From Actinomycetota bacterium (GTDB lineage Bacteria; Actinomycetota; Actinomycetes; Streptosporangiales; Streptosporangiaceae), in NCBI GenBank assembly GCA_003161205.1, contig PMOU01000351.1, forward strand, positions 1 through 12,072: DNA of 12,072 bases, written 5' to 3'. A program made the position numbers and the translations under genes. The notes beneath the pieces were generated by a model, which had not been told where the DNA came from, searched no databases, and was given only the letters and a program-made list of their open reading frames with translations. Each line of letters opens with the position of its first letter. The first letter of the stretch is position 1. Positions 1-6,290 of this stretch are shown piece by piece.

Positions 1-1
1 G

Positions 2-388
2 GGCTGGCTGGCGACGACCACCAGGCGCGAGTGCCTTCGGGTGGTGACGGCGAGTCACCGGTCGGACCGGCTGACGAGCTTGGATGACGCCCTGCAGTTC
101 GTGGACGACGTGGTGATCGACGAGGAGATCCTGATGGCCGAGCGGAACGCGGGGCTGCTCGCGGCCCTGGCCGAGCTCCCGCCCCGGTGCAGGCAGCTGA
201 TGTCCATGCTCCTGCGCGACCCGCCCTGTTCATATTCGGAGATCAGCGCAACGCTGCAGATCGCGATGGGAAGCATCGGTCCGCAGCGAGCCCGTTGCCT
301 GGAACGGCTGCGCCAGTCAGATGCCCTCATCGCGCTCGGTGCGGGTGAACATACAACCAACACTCCAGGAGGCGGGCCAGGTGCTTGA
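2..388 (+). CDS. ECF-type RNA polymerase sigma factor, 3' portion (5' end outside window)
   Basis: The frame is open from the window edge, so the true start lies upstream; 128 residues are visible. The first residues, GWLATTTRRECLRV, look like the end of sigma region 2 in actinobacterial ECF-type factors (the usual pattern is WL-TT-RRE-LR). An acidic linker follows. Region 4 occupies visible residues 52-105: the helix with ELPPRCRQLMSMLL, then the DNA-binding helix-turn-helix with YSEISATL and the family-typical GSIGPQRARCLERLR. Its role would be to direct RNA polymerase to a specific promoter set, recognising the -35 element through region 4. The stop overlaps the start of the next gene by 8 bp, which suggests translational coupling. 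The class is well supported by region 4; the subgroup and target promoters are not visible. No extra C-terminal domain is present; the tail is short and glycine/threonine-rich. Confidence 0.88.
   Translation, partial: GWLATTTRRECLRVVTASHRSDRLTSLDDALQFVDDVVIDEEILMAERNAGLLAALAELPPRCRQLMSMLLRDPPCSYSEISATLQIAMGSIGPQRARCLERLRQSDALIALGAGEHTTNTPGGGPGA
367..372 (+). promoter_or_regulatory. Ribosome binding site deciding the start of the 151-aa gene
   Basis: A perfect AGGAGG lies 8 nt before the GTG at 381, inside the end of the sigma factor gene. It favours GTG 381 over the longer in-frame ATG at 321, which has no comparable site and would make a 68-bp overlap with the sigma gene. Confidence 0.75.
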
Positions 389-836
389 CGACTGGGACGA
401 TGAGCAGCTCCTAGCGGCACTGCGCGAGGCGATGAGGGCGCGCGAGGCCGTGCCTGCCGGGTTCGTCGAGACGGGTAAGAGCGCCTACGCCTGGCACAAT
501 ATCGACGCCGAACTGGCCCAGCTCACTTATGACTCCCAGCATGACCGGCGCAGTGCCGCGGTCACGCGGTCAGAGACGGCATCGATCCGGGCCCTGACCT
601 TTACCTCGGCCCATCTCAGCCTGGAACTCGAGGTCACCGGGAGCTCGCTGCTCGGCCAGATCATCCCGCTGCGGTCCGGGACGCTCGAGATACAGACCAG
701 GGCGGGCGCGACCACGACGACCCCTGTTGACGAGATCGGCTGTTTCGCCATCGATCCCATCCCGGACGGCCCTTTCCGGCTGCGCTGCCGCATGGTCGAC
801 GATACCGACGTGCTGACCGGATGGATCACGCTGTGA
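381..836 (+). CDS. Conserved actinobacterial protein of unknown function, sigma/CHAT-associated (helical N-terminus plus predicted beta-sandwich)
   Basis: 151 aa from a GTG start supported by AGGAGG 8 nt upstream. Residues 1-55 are predicted helical and carry a pattern I recognise from actinobacterial hypothetical proteins encoded beside sigma factors and CHAT proteins: DDEQLLAALREAMRA, then AYAWHNIDAELAQLTYDS. Residues 70-151 alternate hydrophobic and polar residues (LTFTSAHLSLELEVTG, then the strand around IIPLRSGTLEIQ, then a GCFAIDPIPDGPFRLRC turn-strand) and end in TGWITL. This resembles a small Ig-like or carboxypeptidase-regulatory-like beta-sandwich. No signal peptide or membrane segment is visible, so it is probably cytosolic. 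The gene overlaps the sigma factor stop by 8 bp and ends 10 bp from the convergent CHAT gene. The function is unknown. A regulator of the sigma factor or a substrate of the CHAT protease are hypotheses from context only. Confidence 0.82.
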   Translation: MLDDWDDEQLLAALREAMRAREAVPAGFVETGKSAYAWHNIDAELAQLTYDSQHDRRSAAVTRSETASIRALTFTSAHLSLELEVTGSSLLGQIIPLRSGTLEIQTRAGATTTTPVDEIGCFAIDPIPDGPFRLRCRMVDDTDVLTGWITL

Positions 837-846
837 GCAGGGGACT

Positions 847-3492
847 TCAGGCCGCGCCCAGCGCCATCAGGGACGTCGCAGTGGCCTGCTGGACCGGATC
901 GTCGCCCAGCCCGCGCCGGACGCTGTAGAGCGACTCGGCGAGGGTCTTACCCGATCGCAGACAGCGGTGCAGCTCCACCATGATCGGCACCACGGCTTGA
1001 TCGTTGAGCGGGACGATGGCGGCGATGATCCCCGCCGTGCCCAGCGGCAGCAGACTGCTGACCAGGCCGAGCAGCTCGTTGGCTCCGGCTGGCGCCAGCA
1101 CGCCGGAGTCGCAGCTGGACAGCACCAGCCGGTAGGGCGCGCGGTGAAGCCGCTCGAAGTCGTAGACGGTCAGCGGCCCGTCGTACATGTGCAGCGAGGA
1201 GAACAGCGGGCTGTCGGCACGGAATGTCCCGTGCGCGGCGATATGCCCCAGCCACGCTCCATCCAGTGCATACAGCACCTTTTCGGCCGTGGCCTCGCCG
1301 GCTGCGAGCACCGTGACATCGTCATAAAACGGCGCTATCAGCGGCAACTCGGCACCTTCCGAAGCCAGGCCCGGCCCGCGGGCGAGGGTGACGTGACGCT
1401 GCCGCGGGGCCGGCGCGGCGTCCGCGCGCAGCCAGGCGCCTGCAGACGGGGCGACGCTGACCACCCGGTCGCTTAGCGCGGGAAGAAGTGCCCACGGGAT
1501 GGGATGGAGCGTACCGGTCGGCACGATGACGATGGGCCCGTCGCCCAGGTGGCGGACGGCCGGGCCGAGAAGAGCCTGCTGCAGCCTGGGTCCCGCTGCG
1601 GCCAGGATGGACAGGGCGTTGGCCGGGTCGTCGTCCGGCCGGCTGCGGGCCAGGCGGCGCAGGGCGAAGCGGGCGAAGTCAGCAGCCCGGACAGCATCAC
1701 TGACGCGGCCCGCCGCGAACTGCCTGACCCGGCCATTTCCACAGGTCAGGACGTGCAGACTGCCGTCGATGTCGACGATCTCAATCAGCTGGGCGGACCC
1801 GAGGCGGTCAAGCAGGTGTGCAACGCTGAACGGGGCCTGGCCCGAACTCCAGGCGCCTTGGGACCGCAGCGAGCTGGCCCGCACCGCCCTCTCCAACCGC
1901 TGTTGTTCCCGCTGCAAAGACGTGCTCGGCTTACCCTGGCTTCGCGCCTCCTCCAAGTCCCTGGTCACGGCGCGCAGCGCGGCCAGGCTGGCGTTTAGTT
2001 CCGCGTCAGCCAGGGGCCGCACGGTGGGGACGGCCAGGGCGGTAGCCCGCCAGCGCTCGCTCCAGGTCAGCAGGAGCCGGGGGTGGCCTGCCTGTGCGGC
2101 GTGGCGCTGCGCGAGCGCGGCCAGCTCGGCGCCGTGCACGGTGGCCTGCGCCCGGAGTTCGGAGGCGCCGAGGGTAAACCGGTGCTCGTCCAGGACGTCT
2201 AGTCCCCGGCGGCAGGCGACCAGCATCCGGCCCGGACGGTCTGCGGCCTGCGCCCGCAGCGCCTCGCCGAGCCAGCCGCTGACCCGGGACAGGGCCGGAC
2301 CGTTCCGTCTGGTCCTGGCCGCCGCTATCAGATGACGATCGGCGTCCTTCCGGCGGCCGAGATCCAGGGCCATCCGCCCGGCCAGCAGGTGTGCCTGCGC
2401 CGCGTCGCTCGCACCGAACGCATCCAGCCGGGCTGCCGCCCGGTTCGCCTCGCGGAGCAACCCGACCGACGGGGAGGCTGCCTTATAACGGGCCCGGACG
2501 AGCACTCCCGCCGCGTGCGCCTGCCACCACGCATTACGCTGCGACCGGAACAAACGGTACGCGGCCTGCGCCCAGTCCTGGGCGGCCTGGGGCCGGGCGG
2601 CGGCCAGCGCGCAGTTGGCGGCCATCAGCAACAGTTCGGCCTTCTTCGTGACCCGGCCTTTGATCTGCTCCATCTCGCGCACCGCGGCGTCCGCCTCAGC
2701 CAGCGCGTCAACGGCCAGCCCGGCCGCCAGCAGCACGGAGCACCGGTCGATGCGCAGCGATATGGTCGGCACCCGCAGCCGACGGTAGCTTAAGGTAGCG
2801 GTGTCCAGGTAGGCCAGCGCAGCAGGGAGGTCGCCCGACGCGAACGCGACGTTCGCTCGGTTGCCCACCGTCAAGTTCGCTTCCAGCTCCTGCCCGACCT
2901 CGGCGAACAGCCGCCCGGCGACGGCCAGATCGGCATCGGCCCGGCTGGCCGCACCCGGCGCCCCCACCGTCAGGTACGTCATCGCGCGCGCGTTGAGCGC
3001 GCGAGCCAGATAAAGCGAGTCACCGGCGCGCCGCAGCACGCCGACCGCGTTCCTCAGGTCTTCCAAGGCCGCTTGATACCGGCCCAAGGTCACCAACACG
3101 ATCCCGCGGCGGACCAGGACCCGAGCGGCCAGGACACCGCTGGAACGCCGCACCGCCTGGTCCAGGGTGGCCAGCCCGGCTGGCGTCTGGCCCGCATAGA
3201 CCAGCGCTGGGCCCAGGCTGGCGAGCACGTCGACCTCACGTTCGGCCGAACCGGACAGGCGCGCCAAGCGCAGCGCCTCGCGCAACTCGCGCACTCCGGC
3301 CTTCACGTCGCCGAAATCACGCAGGACGATCGCTGCAGCCTGATGAGCCACGGAGGCATCATAGGGATGCGGCTGCCCGGCCAGCACTTCGCGCGCGCTG
3401 GCCAGTGCGTCCCTGGGACGGGACAGGGTCAGCGCGAGCAAGTCATCCGTACCGCGCGGACCTTCCTCCGCCGCGCGGACTCCTCCAGCCAC
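847..3492 (-). CDS. TPR-CHAT domain protein (caspase-like cysteine protease fused to tetratricopeptide repeats)
   Basis: 881 aa. Residues about 15-480 are a long run of alanine-rich helical pairs of TPR type, with repeat-like segments such as LGPALVYAGQTPAGLATLDQ (93-112) and RRGIVLVTLGRYQAALEDL (128-146). A basic, coiled-coil-like linker covers about 495-545. The C-terminal CHAT domain spans about 555-880. The caspase-type dyad is intact: His754 in IAAHGTF, followed by the family-typical DSPLFSSL, and Cys794 in LVLSSCDSG. The family cleaves target proteins and is often activated through its repeat region by a partner or ligand. No signal peptide is seen, so it is probably cytosolic. The GTG start at 3492 is the most upstream in-frame start after an AT-rich stretch. 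The nearest Shine-Dalgarno-like AGGGAG is about 15 nt away, so the exact start is uncertain; a TTG about 17 codons inside is an alternative. It converges on the sigma/small-protein pair and diverges from the S8 protease. The cleaved substrate is not known. Confidence 0.93.
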   Translation of the reverse strand: MAGGVRAAEEGPRGTDDLLALTLSRPRDALASAREVLAGQPHPYDASVAHQAAAIVLRDFGDVKAGVRELREALRLARLSGSAEREVDVLASLGPALVYAGQTPAGLATLDQAVRRSSGVLAARVLVRRGIVLVTLGRYQAALEDLRNAVGVLRRAGDSLYLARALNARAMTYLTVGAPGAASRADADLAVAGRLFAEVGQELEANLTVGNRANVAFASGDLPAALAYLDTATLSYRRLRVPTISLRIDRCSVLLAAGLAVDALAEADAAVREMEQIKGRVTKKAELLLMAANCALAAARPQAAQDWAQAAYRLFRSQRNAWWQAHAAGVLVRARYKAASPSVGLLREANRAAARLDAFGASDAAQAHLLAGRMALDLGRRKDADRHLIAAARTRRNGPALSRVSGWLGEALRAQAADRPGRMLVACRRGLDVLDEHRFTLGASELRAQATVHGAELAALAQRHAAQAGHPRLLLTWSERWRATALAVPTVRPLADAELNASLAALRAVTRDLEEARSQGKPSTSLQREQQRLERAVRASSLRSQGAWSSGQAPFSVAHLLDRLGSAQLIEIVDIDGSLHVLTCGNGRVRQFAAGRVSDAVRAADFARFALRRLARSRPDDDPANALSILAAAGPRLQQALLGPAVRHLGDGPIVIVPTGTLHPIPWALLPALSDRVVSVAPSAGAWLRADAAPAPRQRHVTLARGPGLASEGAELPLIAPFYDDVTVLAAGEATAEKVLYALDGAWLGHIAAHGTFRADSPLFSSLHMYDGPLTVYDFERLHRAPYRLVLSSCDSGVLAPAGANELLGLVSSLLPLGTAGIIAAIVPLNDQAVVPIMVELHRCLRSGKTLAESLYSVRRGLGDDPVQQATATSLMALGAA

Positions 3493-3566
3493 GAACCGAT
3501 CTTAGTTCTCCCTAATTGGGTGGTCTATGTATTAAACGGACAAGTCGGTCCCTCCGTACAGCATCC

Positions 3567-3600
3567 GAGTCCGCGGGCGTTCGGGGGAGCCCGCGGACTC
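3567..3600. repeat. Perfect 12-bp inverted repeat in the CHAT/S8 divergent intergenic region
   Basis: GAGTCCGCGGGC at 3567-3578 is matched exactly by its reverse complement at 3589-3600, with a 10-nt spacer. No T-run follows on either strand, so an intrinsic terminator is unlikely. It lies 75 bp upstream of the CHAT start and 160 bp upstream of the S8 start. It may be an operator for a dimeric regulator or a hairpin in a 5' leader. Confidence 0.7.
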
Positions 3601-3625
3601 GCGACCACCGCTCACATGCTTGGTC

Positions 3626-3708
3626 CGTTGGTTACCGACGCTCAGTGCGTTGGCTATCGACGCTTAAGGTCGTTGGTTGCTGCCAGCGTCCACTGGTTAT
3701 CGCTCGTT
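3626..3708. repeat. Array of 20-23-bp imperfect direct repeats upstream of the S8 protease gene
   Basis: The unit CGTTGGTTACCGACGCT at 3626 recurs at 3648 (CGTTGGCTATCGACGCT, 15 of 17 identical). More diverged copies start at 3671 (CGTTGGTTGCTG) and about 3691 (CACTGGTTATCG). Spacings of 22, 23 and 20 bp correspond to about two helical turns, so the copies lie on one face of the DNA. This is typical of a regulator-binding array. It sits 52-134 bp before the S8 start. Confidence 0.55.
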
Positions 3709-3749
3709 ACCCCGTCGCCGGTCACCGGTTCCGGGTCATGATCCATTCT

Positions 3750-3756
3750 GGGAGAG
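3750..3756 (+). promoter_or_regulatory. Ribosome binding site of the S8 protease gene
   Basis: The purine-rich GGGAGAG ends 3 nt before the GTG at 3760, with its GGAG core 5 nt away. It supports this GTG as the start; I see no better upstream start in the same frame. Confidence 0.55.
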
Positions 3757-3759
3757 ATA

Positions 3760-5058
3760 GTGCCAGGAGAACTGAAACCACGGATCGCCGACCACGTCAA
3801 CCACATCGTCCAGGCGTTCCAGAGCCAGGGAACCGATATCCGGTGCGAGAACCATCCCAACGGCGGGATGGACTTCATGCACGCCGAGCGCCAGATCGTG
3901 GTCCGTGCGGAGGACCGCGCGGACGTCATTTCGGTCCTGGAGCGGGCCGGCGCGGCACCGTCTCGGGTCGAGCACATCACCAGGGGCGTGGAATTGCTTC
4001 ACTTTGATGCCGCTGCGGATCGCACCGACGGCTGGGTCCTTGGCCTGATAGAGAGGATCGACAAGGAGATTGGCCGGGGTATCGCGACGCCCAATCACGT
4101 ATTGACCGTGGCACCGGGCGATATGCATCCCTGCCCGGCCACTGAGCCACTGGAAGTGGAAGACGGGATCGAACCGTACCCCGGAGTCCGGCAGGAAAAC
4201 GGCGGAGCCGGGGTGCTGATCTACATCGCCGACACCGGCCTGCTCCAAGGTGCGGAGGACGGCCATCCGTGGCTGCGAGGGGTCACCTGCGAGCGGGCCA
4301 GCCACCCGTGGCGGACCGGGGACGGGGACCGAAGCGATGAGGACAAGCTGCCGCCGCCGGTTCGAGGGGCTGACGGCCAGGAGATTCAGCCGATCGGTGT
4401 CTACGACGGGCACGGCACGTTCGTCGCGGGCGTGGTCCGGTGCATGGCACCGGAGGCCAACATCATCGTCGGGAATGTCTTCAACACGGCCGGCAGCGCG
4501 CTGGAAACGGATTTCGTCAAGAAGCTCGACGAGGCGCTCGATCACGGCGTGGACATCTTCCACTTGTCGGTCGCGTCACCAACCAGGCGCGATCATGCGC
4601 TGGTGTCCCTGAAGGGCTGGATGGAGCGGCTGGCGCAGGACTACAAGGGCGCCGTTTGCGTCGTCGCGGCAGGGAACAGCGACGCTCCTCGGCCGTGCTG
4701 GCCGGCCGCATTCCCGGGAACGGTCGCTGTGGGGGCGCTCGGCATCGACGGACACAGCCGCTCAGACTTCAGCAACCACGGCGGTTGGGTCGACGTGTAC
4801 GCCCCAGGCAGGGATCTCATCAACGCTTACGCCACCGGGACCTACACCTGCCATGCCGCGCCCTTCAAGGGCCACGAGAGGACGTTTTACGGGATGGCGA
4901 AGTGGAGCGGCACGTCCTTCTCATCTCCCATCGTGACTGGACTGATCGCGTCCCGGATGTCCCGTTCCGGGGAGAACGCCCGGGAAGCGGCCGCTGCCCT
5001 GCTGGCCGAAGCCAGGGCGAAGGCGGTTCCGGGAGTCGGGCCCGTGCTGATGCCTTGA
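3760..5058 (+). CDS. S8 family subtilisin-like serine protease, probably intracellular
   Basis: 432 aa, GTG start with GGGAGAG just upstream. The protein has no signal peptide, lipobox or membrane segment, so it should act in the cytoplasm, unlike most actinobacterial subtilases. Residues 1-145 form an N-terminal region without a clear family match. Residues 44-82 show a strand-helix-strand pattern (QIVVRAEDRADVISVLERAG) that could be an I9-like pro-domain or an interaction domain. The catalytic domain covers about 150-425. The triad is intact: Asp158 in YIADTG, His218 in DGHGTFVAG and Ser386 in SGTSFSSP. The oxyanion Asn306 sits in VVAAGN. The reaction is endoproteolysis; the substrate is unknown. 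The gene diverges from the TPR-CHAT gene across a shared regulatory region, suggesting joint control or a proteolytic cascade. Confidence 0.93.
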   Translation: MPGELKPRIADHVNHIVQAFQSQGTDIRCENHPNGGMDFMHAERQIVVRAEDRADVISVLERAGAAPSRVEHITRGVELLHFDAAADRTDGWVLGLIERIDKEIGRGIATPNHVLTVAPGDMHPCPATEPLEVEDGIEPYPGVRQENGGAGVLIYIADTGLLQGAEDGHPWLRGVTCERASHPWRTGDGDRSDEDKLPPPVRGADGQEIQPIGVYDGHGTFVAGVVRCMAPEANIIVGNVFNTAGSALETDFVKKLDEALDHGVDIFHLSVASPTRRDHALVSLKGWMERLAQDYKGAVCVVAAGNSDAPRPCWPAAFPGTVAVGALGIDGHSRSDFSNHGGWVDVYAPGRDLINAYATGTYTCHAAPFKGHERTFYGMAKWSGTSFSSPIVTGLIASRMSRSGENAREAAAALLAEARAKAVPGVGPVLMP

Positions 5059-5092
5059 CAGGCGTGCGTTCGGGCTGGGCCGCACGCGCCTG
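5059..5092. terminator. Possible bidirectional terminator between S8 and Sco genes
   Basis: Directly after the S8 stop, CAGGCGTGCG (5059-5068) pairs with CGCACGCGCCTG (5081-5092), leaving a 2-nt bulge and a 12-nt loop. The two flanking genes converge, and a second small GC hairpin (CCCC/GGGG, 5120-5131) precedes the Sco gene's stop. No T-run is present, as is common in actinomycetes, so termination is inferred from position and stem strength. Confidence 0.4.
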
Positions 5093-5132
5093 GCGGTTAG
5101 ACGACCAGGATCCGCTGCGCCCCGACCGGGGA

Positions 5133-6278
5133 CTATCCCGTGGAAGTAACGGCGCGCTTGGCGGCGGATTCGAGGGCTGAGGGGGACAGCCAGCCGTCGT
5201 GGGACCAGAGGATCTTGCCGGACGCGGAGACCAGGACGAACCAGGGCTGGTCCTGGACACCGTAGCCATCCGCTACCCGGCCGGTGGTGTCGAGCGCGAC
5301 CGGGTAATCCAGCGCTGCGCCTTTCAGGTAGGAGCGGACGGCCTGGGCGGAGGGTTCGACGACCGTTTCGTCCACGGCGGTCAGCGGCGGCAGGCCTTGG
5401 TGGCGGGCCGCCGCGGCGTAGGCGTTAGCGCCGATGAGCTCGGACTTCAGGTCGGAGACCTCCGATAGCCAGGTGGCGAAGAACATCACCAGGCGCGGCT
5501 GGCCTGGCCCCAGGGCGACGGTGCCACCGTCGCTTTCGGCGGACGGCAGCGTGAGATGGCTGGTGGGGCCCTGCACGGTGATGGAGGCGAGCGACTGCTG
5601 GCTGGCAACGTGCGGATGACCGGGCAGCAGGGTGGCGATCTCGTCCGCGAGGACCTGCGCGGACTGCCCGACGCTGGAGTACGCCATCTGCGTCAGGTAA
5701 AGCTTGCGCTCGCGGCCCTGCTGATCGATCACGTACAGGGCGGGAGTGTGGTCGATCTGGCCCGCCTCGATCTGCACGGCGATGCCGTAGGCGCCCCAGA
5801 TGGCCTTCAGCTGCGAACGCGCCCCGGTGAGGAAGTCCCACTGGTTGACCATGCCGTGCGCCCGGGAGTAGGCGAGCACATCCGCCACGCTGGTGGCATC
5901 GGGGTTCGCGTCCACGCCGAGCAGCTGGACCTGGCCGCCCGCGGCACCGAGCAGCTGCTTGGCCTCGAGCATCGCCTGGGTGGTCAGCGGGCAGACCGTG
6001 GTGCACTGCGAATCCTCGAACGACAGCATGACGACCTTGCCGCGGAACTGGCTGAGCGACATCGGCTGGCCGAACTGGTTCACCAGGCTCACGTCGGGCG
6101 CTTGCTTCATCCCGAGCGAGGAGCCGAGGTCCAGGTTGGGATTGTTCATCCCGGCGGTATTCGCCATGGCCTGGGAGCCCGCGGATGGCGAGCTGGCGGC
6201 CGAACCGGAACTGCACCCGGTCAGCACGCTGAGCATGGCCACGGCGGCAAGAGCGAGAGCTGCGCGGAACTTGTTCAT
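5133..6278 (-). CDS. Lipoprotein with Sco1/SenC domain fused to a TlpA/ResA-like thioredoxin-fold domain lacking its cysteines
   Basis: 381 aa. The N-terminus is a lipoprotein signal peptide with lipobox LTGC and lipidated Cys22, so the protein is anchored outside the cytoplasmic membrane. Residues about 55-218 are a Sco1/SenC domain: copper-binding CxxxC (Cys92, Cys96 in SQCTTVCPLT) and the conserved distal His177 in IDHTPALYVID. Sco proteins deliver copper to, or reduce, the CuA centre of cytochrome c oxidase. Residues about 238-378 form a second thioredoxin fold of the TlpA/redoxin type (VMFFATW, then ALDTTGRVADGYGV, then LVSASGKILWSHDGWLS). Where ATWCxxC is expected the sequence reads ATWLSEV, so both redox cysteines (positions 271 and 274) are missing. 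This domain cannot do dithiol chemistry and may be structural or binding. The gene starts 12 bp after the NADH dehydrogenase gene ends, so it is very likely in the same operon. Sco proteins are usually about 200 aa; here the extra domain explains the length. Confidence 0.9.
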   Translation of the reverse strand: MNKFRAALALAAVAMLSVLTGCSSGSAASSPSAGSQAMANTAGMNNPNLDLGSSLGMKQAPDVSLVNQFGQPMSLSQFRGKVVMLSFEDSQCTTVCPLTTQAMLEAKQLLGAAGGQVQLLGVDANPDATSVADVLAYSRAHGMVNQWDFLTGARSQLKAIWGAYGIAVQIEAGQIDHTPALYVIDQQGRERKLYLTQMAYSSVGQSAQVLADEIATLLPGHPHVASQQSLASITVQGPTSHLTLPSAESDGGTVALGPGQPRLVMFFATWLSEVSDLKSELIGANAYAAAARHQGLPPLTAVDETVVEPSAQAVRSYLKGAALDYPVALDTTGRVADGYGVQDQPWFVLVSASGKILWSHDGWLSPSALESAAKRAVTSTG

Positions 6279-6290
6279 CGCGCAGAGAGC

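Noticed and set aside
55..420. 121-codon minus-strand frame over the sigma factor and small-protein start
   Set aside because: The plus strand shows sigma region 4 motifs and a perfect ribosome site; the minus frame has neither.
1499..2335. 278-codon plus-strand frame antisense to the CHAT gene
   Set aside because: Its composition is Arg/Ser/Ala-biased with no motif, and the opposite strand carries a continuous TPR-CHAT protein.
3567..3600. Intrinsic terminator
   Set aside because: The stem is strong, but it lies between divergent genes upstream of both and has no T-run on either side.
3626..3708. Short CRISPR-like array
   Set aside because: The units are imperfect and adjacent with no unique spacers between them, and no cas genes are present. 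An operator array fits better.
3736..4563. 275-codon minus-strand frame opposite the S8 gene
   Set aside because: The S8 frame on the plus strand contains the complete catalytic triad; the antisense product matches nothing recognisable.
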